Assembly (NCBI GenBank): GCA_002868945.1
Contig: PKTX01000046.1
Coordinates: 1-64,000 of the forward strand
Direction: 5' to 3'
Origin: Desulfobulbaceae bacterium
GTDB taxonomy: Bacteria; Desulfobacterota; Desulfobulbia; Desulfobulbales; SURF-16
DNA: 64,000 nucleotides
Part shown: positions 1 to 8,583 of the stretch, piece after piece
How the letters are laid out: each line of letters opens with the position of its first letter
Numbering within the stretch: the stretch's first letter is position 1
Position numbers and translations under genes: made by a program
Notes under the pieces: generated by a model
Databases searched by the model: none
What the model was told of the DNA's origin: nothing
Seen by the model: the letters and a program-made list of their open reading frames with translations, nothing else

Positions 1-107
1 GAGGTAAGCGAAACGAAGTGGAGACTCCGATATCAAATATATGCCTGCGCTTATTTTTCTCGCAGTCCTTGATCTCGAACGAAATGACCTATTTCTGGAT
101 AGACACT
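1..107. repeat. Family I MITE-like element, right part (cut by window start)
   Basis: The sequence ends in ATTTCTGGATAGACACT, the right inverted end of a dispersed element. The interior (GGTAAGCGAAACGAAGTGG, then a segment ending in CCTTGATCTCGAACGAAATG) matches the copy at 32428-32696 almost base for base, but lacks about 50 bases of that copy's middle part. The left end lies outside the window. It carries no plausible gene. Confidence 0.75.
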
Positions 108-207
108 GATTAGTGCCGCGTGGTTCCGGCAAACTCCAGTTGTCGCAGCTGTCGAGCCGATTTGCCGCAGGGGGTGCCCGGATTTTTATGAAAGAAGAGG
201 GAGAAAA

Positions 208-573
208 ATGGATATTTCCAAGACCATTGCTGAGATGAAAAAAAATCCGGAGTTTGCCCGCAACGTCGGTATGCTTCTGGTCCATAACGGTGTGGTGCGG
301 GCCTGGTCGCGGCAGAGCCGTGATCAGGTGGAGTACCTGGAGGTCAGGCCGGACCAGGAGAAGGTGGCGGCGCTCCGCCGGGAATTCCTGGAGAGGAAGG
401 GGATTTACGATATTATCATCGAGGCCCGGGAGGGTCGTTTCCTGCCCGGCGACGATCTGCTCTTTATCATTGTTGCCGGTGATATCCGGGAAAACGTCAA
501 GCCGGTGCTGGCCGAGCTGTTGGACCGCGTCAAGGCGGAGGCCATCACCAAAAAAGAGATTGTCGCGGCTTGA
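208..573 (+). CDS. MoaE-like molybdopterin synthase subunit family protein
   Basis: The 121-residue protein resembles the large subunit of molybdopterin synthase, which converts precursor Z to molybdopterin together with MoaD. Visible similarity lies in the N-terminal GMLLVHNGVVRAWSR strand region, the central EAREGRFLPGDDLLFIIVAG segment (MoaE: HRIGELWPGDEIVFVGV) and the C-terminal lysine-rich ITKKE, where MoaE has its catalytic lysine. It is shorter than E. coli MoaE (150 aa) and lacks the usual HR pair after the GD motif, so it may be a divergent family member rather than the housekeeping enzyme. The start is supported by an AGAGGGAGAAAA ribosome site. A Mo-enzyme (NapA) is encoded elsewhere in the window, but no other cofactor genes are adjacent. 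Confidence 0.65.
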   Translation: MDISKTIAEMKKNPEFARNVGMLLVHNGVVRAWSRQSRDQVEYLEVRPDQEKVAALRREFLERKGIYDIIIEAREGRFLPGDDLLFIIVAGDIRENVKPVLAELLDRVKAEAITKKEIVAA

Positions 574-679
574 TTCTCCTCGGCAAGTGGGGTACATATC
601 CCCTTGTTTTATCGGCAATGAGATCAGGTCATCTAGAATAAGTACAAGGTGGCCATAAAATAAGACCAGGAAGTGATTT

Positions 680-1243
680 ATGTATACCTCTTCAGACCTG
701 CGTAAGGGCCTTAAGATAGAAATCGACGGCGAGCCCTATATCATCACCAATTTTGAGTTTTCCAAGCCGGGCAAGGGCCAGTCCCTCTATCGTTGTCGGC
801 TGAAAAACATGGTGACCGGCAATGCCTTTGACAAGACGTATCGTTCCAATGATAAATTCAAAAAGGCCCCCCTTGAAGAACGGAAGATGCAGTACCTCTA
901 TAATCAGGGGGACGAGTATCACTTCATGGATACCAAGTCCTTTGAGCAATATATTATCACCAGAGAGCAGCTTGATGACGCCACCAGCTTTATGGTTGAC
1001 AACATGGAGGTGGATGTCCTGCTCTTCAATAACAACCCCATCGGGGTTACCCTGCCCATGTTTGTCGACCTGACCGTGACCCAGTCCGATCCTTGGGTCA
1101 AGGGGGATACCTCCGGATCAGACACCAAGCCGGTGACCGTGGAGACCGGCTACGTCCTGCAGGTGCCGCCCTTTATCGAAGAGGGGGAAAAGATCCAGAT
1201 AGATACCCGGACCGGCGCCTATATTACCCGGGTCAAAGAATAG
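680..1243 (+). CDS. efp: Elongation factor P
   Basis: EF-P binds between the P and E sites of the ribosome and relieves stalling at polyproline stretches. All three beta-barrel domains are present over 187 residues, the normal length. The loop carrying the modified lysine reads PGKGQ, with the target Lys at residue 32. The C-terminal domain has the usual TGYVLQVPPFIEEGEKI / DTRTGAYITR signature. The gene ends 10 bases before epmA, whose product lysylates this lysine, so the two are very likely co-transcribed. The RBS is AGGAAGTG just before the ATG. Confidence 0.97.
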   Translation: MYTSSDLRKGLKIEIDGEPYIITNFEFSKPGKGQSLYRCRLKNMVTGNAFDKTYRSNDKFKKAPLEERKMQYLYNQGDEYHFMDTKSFEQYIITREQLDDATSFMVDNMEVDVLLFNNNPIGVTLPMFVDLTVTQSDPWVKGDTSGSDTKPVTVETGYVLQVPPFIEEGEKIQIDTRTGAYITRVKE

Positions 1244-1253
1244 TTTTCCGGGT

Positions 1254-2156
1254 GTGATGAATATCCAGCGCCTTACGCAGCGGGCTGCCATTATCCAGGC
1301 AGTCCGCTCTTTTTTTATCGGGCAGGACTATCTGGAGGTGGAAACCCCCATCCGCTTGCCGGCCCTCATTCCGGAGGCCCATCTTGAACCGCTCACTTCT
1401 CATTCCTGGTTTCTGCAGTGCTCCCCTGAGCAGTGCATGAAACGGCTGCTGGCCGCGGGGGTGCCGCGTCTCTTCCAGATTTGTAAGTGCTTTCGGGCTC
1501 GGGAAAGGGGCAGGCGTCATCTGCCGGAGTTTACCATGCTGGAGTGGTATCGCCTGGCCGGCGATTATAATGATTTGATGGAGGAGACCACGGCGCTGCT
1601 GCAGGCCGTGGCCGGCCAATGCCGCGCCAAGGGCGGCTACGACGACCGGGTGATTGCCCTGCTGGAGCAGGAGCGCTGGCAGCGCCTCACCGTGGCCGAG
1701 GCCTTTGAACGCCATGCACCCATGCCGGCGGCGCAGGCCCTGGCCCAGGCGTGTTTTGACGAGGTCCTGGTGGAGCACGTTGAGCCCTGTCTCGGCCTTG
1801 AACGGCCCTGTTTCTTGTGTGACTATCCTGTTGCCCTGGGCTCCCTGGCCAGAGTCAAGGCGGATAATGCGCAGGTGGTTGAACGTTTTGAGCTCTATCT
1901 GCAGGGGGTGGAGCTTGCCAATGGCTTTTCCGAACTCACCGATGCGCAGGAGCAGGAGAGACGTTTTCGGCAGGAGGCCTCAATCGCCCGGGGGCAGGGT
2001 GTTTCCTTTGGTCCTGCTCCGCGGAACTTTCTTGCTGATCTTGCCATGATTGATACGGCCTGCGGTATTGCCCTGGGCATGGATCGATTGGTCATGCTCC
2101 TTACCGGTGCCGCCACCATTGATGAGGTGGTCAGCTTCACCCCTGAGACTCTCTGA
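1254..2156 (+). CDS. epmA: EF-P--(R)-beta-lysine ligase EpmA (GenX/PoxA)
   Basis: This is a 300-residue paralogue of the class II lysyl-tRNA synthetase catalytic core, without the tRNA anticodon-binding domain; the length is right for EpmA. Class II motif 2 is seen in FQICKCFRARERGRRHLPEFTM-type sequence around residues 80-100, and motif 3 as GIALGMDRLVMLL near the C terminus. EpmA attaches beta-lysine to the EF-P lysine. The first codon is GTG (1254) followed by ATG (1257); either could be used. It follows efp directly. The third pathway member, lysine 2,3-aminomutase EpmB, is not in the window. Confidence 0.93.
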   Translation: MMNIQRLTQRAAIIQAVRSFFIGQDYLEVETPIRLPALIPEAHLEPLTSHSWFLQCSPEQCMKRLLAAGVPRLFQICKCFRARERGRRHLPEFTMLEWYRLAGDYNDLMEETTALLQAVAGQCRAKGGYDDRVIALLEQERWQRLTVAEAFERHAPMPAAQALAQACFDEVLVEHVEPCLGLERPCFLCDYPVALGSLARVKADNAQVVERFELYLQGVELANGFSELTDAQEQERRFRQEASIARGQGVSFGPAPRNFLADLAMIDTACGIALGMDRLVMLLTGAATIDEVVSFTPETL

Positions 2157-2206
2157 CAACCCGTTGGAAAAGAGAGCGCTTTAAGCGCGGTAGTTTTCCA
2201 ACGGGC
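2157..2206 (+). terminator. Nested inverted repeat after epmA, possible terminator
   Basis: Arms CCCGTTGGAAAA and TTTTCCAACGGG enclose a second hairpin GCGCTTTAAGCGC. There is no clear T-run after the outer stem, so it may be a palindromic repeat rather than a classic intrinsic terminator. The motif CCGTTGAAAAA recurs at the end of the nested repeat at 25631-25713. Confidence 0.45.
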
Positions 2207-2443
2207 GTTCAATTTTCCCTTCACAACAAAATAAGGTCATATTTTCGTTTGATTCAGCGGAGGGGCTCACAAGGTCCAAGGTCCAAGGGTGATTTCGGGG
2301 TGCATTGTGTGTGCCGGAAAACAGGGAGCGGCGCGATAGTTGCCGCACTCCTGCCATGCGCCGTGGCTACCCCTTGGGTCCGGCATCGTGCATCTGATCC
2401 TCGCCGTCCCCTTCACCGATAACGCAACTGGAGAAAGTTGGGA

Positions 2444-3214
2444 TTATAGGTGGAGTTGCCGGAGGCGGTGCTGGATGAGTTGCAGGTCGTACCAGGCCGC
2501 CTTTTTCAGGTCCGGAACCTCGATGAGCCGGGCCGGATGGTAGGTGGCCACCAGGGGGATATTGTGAAACTGGTGAAAGCGGCCACGCAGGGCAATGAGT
2601 TTATTATTGGTGCTGAGCAGGGTCTGGCTGGCCAGCTGGCCCATGGTGCAGATGATATGGGGTCGCATGAGCTTGATCTGCTCTATGAGGTGGGGCTGGC
2701 AATTGGCAAGGCGGCCTGGCAGGTCTGTTGCGCTGTCGGGCAGGGCGCAGCGGATGATATTGGTCTGAAAGACATCATCGCAGCTCAGGTTAATGGCGGC
2801 CAGCATCTTGGCGAGCAACTCTCCGGCAGGGCCGGCAAAGGGGGCATTCTCCCTGATCACGGTACTGGTTGCCGCATCGCCGACAAGGAGCAGGGCCGGC
2901 CTCTCCTCTTTGCCTGAACCAAAAAGCGGTACCGCCTTGTCGGACACGGTCGGGCAGCGTCGGCACTGGCCGATCGACTCTCTGAGGGCTGTAAGGTCGC
3001 GCTGCGCCGGAGCGCTGACCTGTTGTTGTGCCGGTGGGGGCGGCGCGGCAACAGGCGGGTGTTGCTCAGGCGGGACTGACGGCTGGCGGCGGGCCGGGGC
3101 CGTAAAGGCCGCTGAGCGCGGATAGTCAAGGCCAAGGGAGCCATGCAGGCAAGAGAGCCTGCGGAAGGCGTCAGTGAGCAGGGCGAGTTCCGTATGGTTG
3201 TCGTGGCTGGGCAT
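2444..3214 (-). CDS. Family 4 uracil-DNA glycosylase (4Fe-4S)
   Basis: Excises uracil from DNA. The C-terminal 200 residues hold the family-4 layout: CRRC pair, LLLVGDAAT (family GEAPG), PFAGPAGELL, TNIIRCALP, a further Cys in ANCQPHL, LRGRFHQF and the THPAR-type motif ATYHPARLIE. The four cysteines match the 4Fe-4S ligands of family 4 enzymes. The N-terminal ~80 residues are Pro/Ala-rich linker. I place the start at ATG 3214 (256 aa) because the upstream in-frame stretch is not protein-like and a GAGGCGA site precedes this ATG. The usual first-motif Glu is Asp here, which may affect catalysis. Confidence 0.9.
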   Translation of the reverse strand: MPSHDNHTELALLTDAFRRLSCLHGSLGLDYPRSAAFTAPARRQPSVPPEQHPPVAAPPPPAQQQVSAPAQRDLTALRESIGQCRRCPTVSDKAVPLFGSGKEERPALLLVGDAATSTVIRENAPFAGPAGELLAKMLAAINLSCDDVFQTNIIRCALPDSATDLPGRLANCQPHLIEQIKLMRPHIICTMGQLASQTLLSTNNKLIALRGRFHQFHNIPLVATYHPARLIEVPDLKKAAWYDLQLIQHRLRQLHL

Positions 3215-3542
3215 GTTGTTTTGTGGTCGCCTCGTGCTGTTGTCCGGGTCGGCAGGCAGCGCTATCTGGCGCAGCCTGCCGGGGAAATGCCGTGTGGGCG
3301 GAATGGGCCGGCCTGGCGGCACTGGTCGTCATCGTCCATGGGGTTGCCTTGGAGCCACTGCGCCTGGCCGCAAATCGTCCCCTCTTTGCGGGCGATTTGC
3401 GGGAAAATCCTGGATAATCACCTGAAGAGTGCATAGTGTGCTCCGGAGACAGGAACAAGTAGCCGCGGCCAAGGTCTGCACCGGTTGTCGGCATGGTCGG
3501 ACCAGGAGCTCCATATTACCGAACTGTTTGGGATGCGCAACA

Positions 3543-4439
3543 ATGAATTTTGAAGGTCCGCTGGAGAGTGAGCGTGGTGCGGCAATCCGGGTTGACGATG
3601 CCGCCAGGCTGCATGACTGGTCGCTGGTCTTAAGTGCCGTGGGCATCGCCCACTTTGTGGAGAATGGCGAGGCCTGTAATCTGTGGGTGAGCAGTGACCG
3701 TCTCGAGGCGGCTCGCCATCAGATTTATCTCTATGAGGAGGAGAACCGGGCCGGCGCGGCCGCTGCCGAGCGCTATCGCGATGAGCACAGCTATAATCCT
3801 CCCACCCTGCTTGTCATGCTCCTCTTTATTCTCTTTTTTTATGAAACCGGGCCGTGGCAGAGTCAGTCGATCTGGTTTGGCCAGGGTGCTGTGGACCGGC
3901 AGGCCATTGTGGACGGCAGGCAGTGGTGGCGGCTGGTGACGGCCCTTACCCTGCATAGCGATGTCATGCACCTGGTGGGCAATATGGCCTTTGGCGGAGG
4001 GATCATCCATCTTCTCTGCAAGGTTGTCGGCACGGGCCTGGGCTGGTTTCTCGTTTTGTTGGCCGGTCTCGGCGGCAATCTTGTCAATGTCCTGCTGCAC
4101 CGAGGTCAGCACCTTTCAGTGGGGTTTTCCACTGCGGTTTTCGGGGCGGTGGGTATTTTGTGCGGCCTGGAGCTGGTCCGACGCCGGCATGGGCAGGGCA
4201 TCCTGCTTGTTGTTGGCGCCGGCCTCGGTCTTCTGGCCATGCTGGGCAGCGGCGGTGAGCGGGTGGATCTGGGTGCCCACCTCTGGGGTTTCGGCGTGGG
4301 CATATGCCTTGGCGCCCTGGCGGCGGTGGGGCGCCATGTGCGGGGGCGATATCCTGGTTTTCATCTGCAATTAGTCATGTTTTTTTCAGTAGTTGTGGTG
4401 GTATGGCTGGCCTGGCGCCAGGCCTTGGATTTTGGTTGA
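3543..4439 (+). CDS. Rhomboid-family intramembrane serine protease
   Basis: Rhomboids cleave transmembrane segments inside the bilayer. The 298-residue protein has a soluble N-terminal region of ~85 residues, then about seven hydrophobic segments. The family motifs are present: HSDVMHLVGN (residues 138-147) supplies the conserved His and Asn, GFSTAVFG the catalytic Ser (about residue 196), and DLGAHLWGFGVG the catalytic His (about 246). The start was set at ATG 3543, since the upstream in-frame extension overlaps the divergent promoter region of the glycosylase gene and lacks homology. The N-terminal domain resembles the small cytosolic domain of GlpG-like rhomboids in position only. Confidence 0.88.
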   Translation: MNFEGPLESERGAAIRVDDAARLHDWSLVLSAVGIAHFVENGEACNLWVSSDRLEAARHQIYLYEEENRAGAAAAERYRDEHSYNPPTLLVMLLFILFFYETGPWQSQSIWFGQGAVDRQAIVDGRQWWRLVTALTLHSDVMHLVGNMAFGGGIIHLLCKVVGTGLGWFLVLLAGLGGNLVNVLLHRGQHLSVGFSTAVFGAVGILCGLELVRRRHGQGILLVVGAGLGLLAMLGSGGERVDLGAHLWGFGVGICLGALAAVGRHVRGRYPGFHLQLVMFFSVVVVVWLAWRQALDFG

Positions 4440-4586
4440 AAAATAGTCGTAAATAGATGACACTGTATTTTCGTCGATTTACTATTCCTGCTGTCTCTCC
4501 TTAAAGAGGGGGTGACCTGGTTGCTGTGCAAAACCGGGTGGATTCCCTGAGAAATAATTCTTGCGGCAGCATGGTGGTACTCTAAA

Positions 4587-4800
4587 GGATATCTTGAACA
4601 ATGAGATATTTTGTCCGAGCTTGAGGGACAGGGAAAATAAAAGGTGCCGCAAGGGCATTCGGAATGTCGCTGCTCCCTTACCTTCTCCGGCTGCGCAGCA
4701 TATTAAGTATATGTGAGCAATTTTATTTTCGTAGCGCCGAAAAAATCGAACAGGTAAGCGAGCCTGCGAGACTCCGAAATAACAATTATTCAAAATGGTC
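4587..4800. repeat. Family II inverted-repeat element, copy upstream of hflK
   Basis: Left end GGATATCTTGAACAATGA; right end CAATTATTCAAAATGGTC, whose complement is GACCATTTTGAATAATTG. The 214-bp interior contains GGTAAGCGAGCCTGCGAGA, a motif found repeatedly in family I too, and an A/T-rich pair (AAAATAAAA ... TTTTATTTT) that would form an internal stem. It ends 23 bases before the hflK start codon, so the element probably supplies or disrupts the hflK promoter region. Confidence 0.65.
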
Positions 4801-4823
4801 TAAAAAAAAAAGGGAGAATATTT

Positions 4824-5918
4824 ATGTCCTGGCAAGATGAGCAGCCCCAATGGGGCAAGAAAAAAGGGCCGTCCTCACCCGAGGATCTGATCGCCGCCCT
4901 GCTCAAAAAGATTAAGGAAGGATTTGATGGTGGTGGCAACAAGGGTGACGGCCCGGGCGGTACCGGATCGGGAGGCCCTGATTTCAAGGGGGGACTCACC
5001 GCCTTTGGTCTGATCTTCCTGGTGATTGCCCTTATTGTCGTTGGTCGGTCATCCTTTTATATCCTTGACGAGGCCCAGGGCGAACGCGGCGTTGTCCTGC
5101 GCCTGGGTAAGTTTTATACCCTGACCGAGCCGGGCCCTCACTTTAAGATGCCCTTTATCGACGAGGTTTTTAAGGTCTCTGTTTCCGAGGTTCGCAAGGA
5201 GGAGTTTGGTTTTCGCTCCCGACCGCAGGGGCAGAAGTCCGTCTTTGCCAAGAGCGGTTATACGGATGAGTCTCTCATGCTCACCGGTGACAAAAACGTT
5301 ATAGATGTGGAGTGGATCGTCCAGTATCTGGTCCGGGACCCCTATAAGTTTGCCTTTAAGGTCCGCAATGTCCCCCAGGCGGTGCGTGATGTCTCGGAAA
5401 AGGTCATGCGGGCCATGGTGGGTAATTACAGTTTTGATTACGTGCTCAACAACCGCGAGATCCTTGGCGAGGAGGTGGCTCGCAATCTGCAGAAGACCTT
5501 GAACGAGTATGACAGCGGTGTCTATATCAGCGAGGTACGCCTCAAGGATGTGACGCCGCCTGATACGGTGAAGCCCGCCTTTAACGAGGTCAACGAGGCG
5601 GATCAGGATATGAAGCGCCTCGTCAACGAGGCAGAGCAGCAGTATAACAAGATTATTCCCAAGGCGCGCGGTAACGCCAAGAAGATCATCGAGGAGGCGC
5701 ATGGCTATGCCATCGGGCGCACCAATGCCGCCGAGGGTGACACCTCCCGTTTTCTTTCCGTGCTGGCCGAATATGAAAAGGCCAAAAACGTTACCCGCAA
5801 CAGGATCTATCTGGAGACCATGGCAAACGTGCTGCCCAAGGTTAATGAGATCTACGTGATTGACAAGGATCAGCGTTCCCTGCTGCCGCTTCTCAATCTC
5901 ACCGGCGCCAAGAAGTAA
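4824..5918 (+). CDS. hflK: HflK, SPFH-domain membrane protease modulator
   Basis: HflK forms with HflC a large cage around the FtsH protease in the inner membrane. The 364-residue protein has the typical Gly/Lys-rich N-terminal tail (residues 20-55), one transmembrane helix (about 57-80) and an SPFH domain beginning at YILDEAQGERGVVLRLGKF with GPHFKMPFID. A helical, Glu/Ala-rich C-terminal region follows (residues 250-330). Start chosen at ATG 4824 after AAAAAAAGGGAGAATATTT. hflC follows after 214 bases, which contain a repeat element rather than a gene. Confidence 0.95.
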   Translation: MSWQDEQPQWGKKKGPSSPEDLIAALLKKIKEGFDGGGNKGDGPGGTGSGGPDFKGGLTAFGLIFLVIALIVVGRSSFYILDEAQGERGVVLRLGKFYTLTEPGPHFKMPFIDEVFKVSVSEVRKEEFGFRSRPQGQKSVFAKSGYTDESLMLTGDKNVIDVEWIVQYLVRDPYKFAFKVRNVPQAVRDVSEKVMRAMVGNYSFDYVLNNREILGEEVARNLQKTLNEYDSGVYISEVRLKDVTPPDTVKPAFNEVNEADQDMKRLVNEAEQQYNKIIPKARGNAKKIIEEAHGYAIGRTNAAEGDTSRFLSVLAEYEKAKNVTRNRIYLETMANVLPKVNEIYVIDKDQRSLLPLLNLTGAKK

Positions 5919-5935
5919 GCTGCGGCACGATTCTA

Positions 5936-6075
5936 GGCTATCTTGAATAATTGCTTTTTCGTCCAAGCTCTGCGTTATGCTCAAAAAATAATGCTCGGAA
6001 TATCAAATATATGCCTGCGCTGATTTTTTTCGCATGCCTTGATCTTGAAAGAAAAATCTAATTATTCAAGACACC
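5936..6075. repeat. Family II inverted-repeat element between hflK and hflC
   Basis: Ends GGCTATCTTGAATAATT and AATTATTCAAGACACC form near-perfect 17-bp inverted repeats. The interior (GCTCAAAAAATAATGCTCGG, ATATCAAATATATGCCTGCG, CCTTGATCTTGAA) is nearly identical to the core of family I copies although the ends belong to a different family. It lies inside what is normally a tight hflKC operon. Confidence 0.75.
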
Positions 6076-6132
6076 TTCTATCTTTACGACCAAGGCGGCC
6101 TCGGCCGCCTGCACTATACGAGAGGAATTTTC

Positions 6133-7056
6133 ATGAAAGTAGGTAAAACAGCACTACTCTTTGTCGTCCTGGCGGCGGCCCTGGTTGTCTGGGACGGTTT
6201 TTTTGTCCTGCCTGAAGGCCAGCAGGCGGTTGTCACCCAGCTTGGTGCGCCGGTGGGTGAACCTGTTACCAAGGCCGGGGCCCACTTTAAAATGCCCATT
6301 ATCCAGAAGGTGCGTTATCTGGAGAAGCGGATTTTGATCTGGGACGGCAAGCCCAACCAGATTCCCACCAGCGACAAGACCTTTATCTTTGTCGATACCA
6401 CGGCTCGCTGGCGCATCAAGGATGCCATGGTCTTCATGCAGGCGGTGCGGGACTATGCCGGCGCCCAGCTCGTCCTTGACGACATTATCGATTCCTCGGT
6501 CCGCGATACGGTGAACAAGAATGATCTTATTGAGATTGTCAGGAGTTCCGACTGGGATGTCTCCCTCATGGGGGTGCGGCGTGAAAGCACCAAGGGGGAG
6601 GTCGTGGCCCTTGGCCGTGATAAGCTGGAGGAGGTCATCTTCAAGAACGCCTCGGAGGTCACTCCCAAATATGGTATCGAGCTTATTGACGTGATGTTTA
6701 AGCGCGTCAATTATATAGAATCGGTGCGGAATAAGGTGTATGAACGCATGATTTCCGAGCGCAAGCGTATTGCCGCGGAGAAGCGCTCCATGGGTGAGGG
6801 GGAGAAGGCGGAGATCCTGGGTAAGCTGGATCGTGAACTCAAGGATATCACCTCCGGTGCCGAACGCGAGGCCGAGGAGATCAAGGGCCGGGCCGATGCC
6901 AAGGCCGCCAAGATCTATGCCGATGCCTATAGCCGCGACGAGGAGTTCTATTCCTTTTACAAGAGCATGCAGAATTACGAAAAGGCACTGGGCAGCAATA
7001 CCCGGTTTGTCATCTCATCCGACTCGGAATTCTATAAATACATCGGCGACAAGTAG
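6133..7056 (+). CDS. hflC: HflC, SPFH-domain membrane protease modulator
   Basis: Partner of HflK. The 307-residue protein has an N-terminal signal-anchor (residues 7-25), the SPFH entry FVLPEGQQAVVTQLGAPVG, GAHFKMPIIQKV, and the ERMISERKRIAAEKRSMGEG-type motif that is highly characteristic of HflC (about residues 200-225), followed by an Ala/Glu helix. Start at ATG 6133 after CGAGAGGAATTTTC. The terminator at 7131-7162 is the first one seen after it and lies within the convergent neighbour. Confidence 0.95.
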   Translation: MKVGKTALLFVVLAAALVVWDGFFVLPEGQQAVVTQLGAPVGEPVTKAGAHFKMPIIQKVRYLEKRILIWDGKPNQIPTSDKTFIFVDTTARWRIKDAMVFMQAVRDYAGAQLVLDDIIDSSVRDTVNKNDLIEIVRSSDWDVSLMGVRRESTKGEVVALGRDKLEEVIFKNASEVTPKYGIELIDVMFKRVNYIESVRNKVYERMISERKRIAAEKRSMGEGEKAEILGKLDRELKDITSGAEREAEEIKGRADAKAAKIYADAYSRDEEFYSFYKSMQNYEKALGSNTRFVISSDSEFYKYIGDK

Positions 7057-7076
7057 GTTGGCGGAGGCGCCCCGGC

Positions 7077-7745
7077 TTACTGGGGCTTCTTTGCCGGATG
7101 GCCGGCCGTGGGATAGGCCGGCCGTTGAGAGGCCGCATCAAATGGGATGCGGCCTTTTTTTTGGGTCAATTCCTGGAAGCGTTGCAGCTGCTCTTCTGTA
7201 TTGAGTTCGGCCACACCCAGCTGCTGGAAGCGGCAGTCGCAGTTAATGAGCTGGCCGTCACACCATGGGCATATCTCCACCGGGCAGCCGAACTCGTGGA
7301 GCTCCCCCTCCCGACAGTAACAGATGGGGCAGGCCGCCGTGTTGAGAAAGTCGGGCGAGTAGGGCGGCAGGCCTGAAAAGTCGCCGTATTTCTTGAAGAA
7401 GGCTTCCTGGTCGGCAAAGCCGAAAAAGTGAAGAAGCTCTTCGGCCAGGCCCTCTCGGCTGGAGCCGGCCCACTCCGCCTTCTCGCTGTTGGCCAGATAG
7501 AAGTAGGAGGCGTGGCTGGTATTGACCAAAAAGAGGAGCTGGCCCTGGCACCGTTCAAGGAGGACCAGTTCTTCAATGCAATCCTCCACGGCATCGGGCA
7601 GGCGGCTGTAAAAATTGTGGAAAATATTAACGGCAAGCGGGTCGTGGCTGAATTTGTCCACCACTGTTCTGGCCTCTTTCTGCTGCTCCTTGGGGACGCC
7701 GTAGTCGATAAAGAGATCGAGCTCTTTGAGTTTGTCTGCAATCAT
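7077..7745 (-). CDS. Conserved protein with C-terminal cysteine-rich (zinc-ribbon-like) module
   Basis: Function unknown. The 222-residue protein is helical and acidic in its first 140 residues and carries a dense cysteine block near residues 145-185: CPICYC, HEFGCPVEICPWCDGQL, INCDC. The spacing fits one or two Zn-ribbon or rubredoxin-like knuckles; this is an inference from spacing only. The start ATG (7743-7745) overlaps the thiE stop codon as ATGA and is preceded by GGAGAGGAA, so it is translationally coupled to thiE. The last ~15 codons also encode the hairpin that terminates hflC on the other strand. Confidence 0.75.
   Translation of the reverse strand: MIADKLKELDLFIDYGVPKEQQKEARTVVDKFSHDPLAVNIFHNFYSRLPDAVEDCIEELVLLERCQGQLLFLVNTSHASYFYLANSEKAEWAGSSREGLAEELLHFFGFADQEAFFKKYGDFSGLPPYSPDFLNTAACPICYCREGELHEFGCPVEICPWCDGQLINCDCRFQQLGVAELNTEEQLQRFQELTQKKGRIPFDAASQRPAYPTAGHPAKKPQ
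7131..7162 (+). terminator. Intrinsic terminator of hflC
   Basis: GGCCGCATC-AAATGG-GATGCGGCC is followed by eight T residues. It lies inside the 3' coding end of the convergent cysteine-rich gene. Confidence 0.85.
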
Positions 7746-8416
7746 TTCCTCTCCTGGCTGGCGTGGCGGATGGCCTCGTGCCACTGCCTTGTTTCCTGAG
7801 CGATATCGTCGGCCTGGGTCAGGGCGGTGACCACGGCAAGCCGTCTGGCCCCGAGGCTGACCAGCTCGGCAATATGCTCTTTTTTGATGCCGCCCATGAC
7901 CGTGAAGGGCAGGTCGGAGTGGGCCGAGTAGGTGGTGATGGCCTGGGCGCCGAGAAAGCTATGCAGGCCCGATTTGGTCTGGGTGGCAAAGAGGGGGCCT
8001 ATATTGTAATAGGAGGCGCCCTTCTCCTTGGCGGCGGCCGCCTGTGCCTCGGTGTTCGCCGAGACGCCGATGATCAGCTCCGGGCCAAGGCGACGAGCCT
8101 CCCGGGCCGGAATATCGCTGTTGCCCAGGTGGAGGCCGTCCGCCTCGGCCAACAGGGCGATATCCAGGCGGTTGTTGACCATGAACAGGGCGCCGGCCTC
8201 ACTGGTCATTCTTCTGAACTCCCTGGCCTTGGCCAGCAGGGTTCTGTCGTCGGATGTTTTGTCACGGAGCTGGACAATCTTGGCGCCGCCGGCCAGGACG
8301 CCGGCCAGCCACTCAATGTCGCTGCGACCGCAGGCCAGTTTTTCGCAGGAAACCGGATAGACGGTGACTTGCTCAATAAAGTGCTGCAGACGTCTGGTGT
8401 AGAGTGATGAGGTCAA
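7742..8416 (-). CDS. thiE: Thiamine-phosphate synthase
   Basis: Joins HMP-PP and THZ-P to thiamine phosphate. TIM-barrel enzyme of 224 residues with the family landmarks: IVQLRDKTSDDR (diphosphate binding), MVNNRLDIALLAEADGLHLGNSD, IIGVSANTEAQAAAAKEKGASYYNIGPLF (written here in part) and PFTVMGGIKKEHI. The N terminus is slightly long and the only available start near it is TTG (8414-8416), preceded by AAAGGCGGAAA. It is coupled to the following cysteine-rich gene by an ATGA overlap. A degenerate family I repeat lies immediately upstream; I saw no TPP riboswitch there. Confidence 0.92.
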   Translation of the reverse strand: MTSSLYTRRLQHFIEQVTVYPVSCEKLACGRSDIEWLAGVLAGGAKIVQLRDKTSDDRTLLAKAREFRRMTSEAGALFMVNNRLDIALLAEADGLHLGNSDIPAREARRLGPELIIGVSANTEAQAAAAKEKGASYYNIGPLFATQTKSGLHSFLGAQAITTYSAHSDLPFTVMGGIKKEHIAELVSLGARRLAVVTALTQADDIAQETRQWHEAIRHASQERK

Positions 8417-8439
8417 AATGTTTCCGCCTTTGTTGCAGG

Positions 8440-8583
8440 GTGTCTGTTCATAAAAAAGCCTTTTCGGGCTGCTTTCTGCCTTGTTTCAAAAAAAGTCATA
8501 TCCGGCAATGGCAGATACATGGAGTTCTTTGTTGTTCGCACTTCTTTGATCTTGAACAGGGCAAGATGGTTCCAGGTAGACGC
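8440..8583. repeat. Degenerate family I element upstream of thiE
   Basis: Left GTGTCTGTTC and right TTCCAGGTAGACGC are decayed copies of the family I ends. CGCACTTCTTTGATCTTGAA corresponds to the right-hand core of other copies. The rest has diverged. Confidence 0.5.

Noticed and set aside
4482-4793. 103-codon minus-strand frame
   Set aside because: Lies mostly inside a family II repeat; its apparent protein similarity to frames at 17530-17763 and 35417-35722 comes from the shared repeat sequence.
5049-5984. Long minus-strand frame opposite hflK
   Set aside because: Shadow of hflK; no RBS, no family resemblance, and runs into the repeat element.
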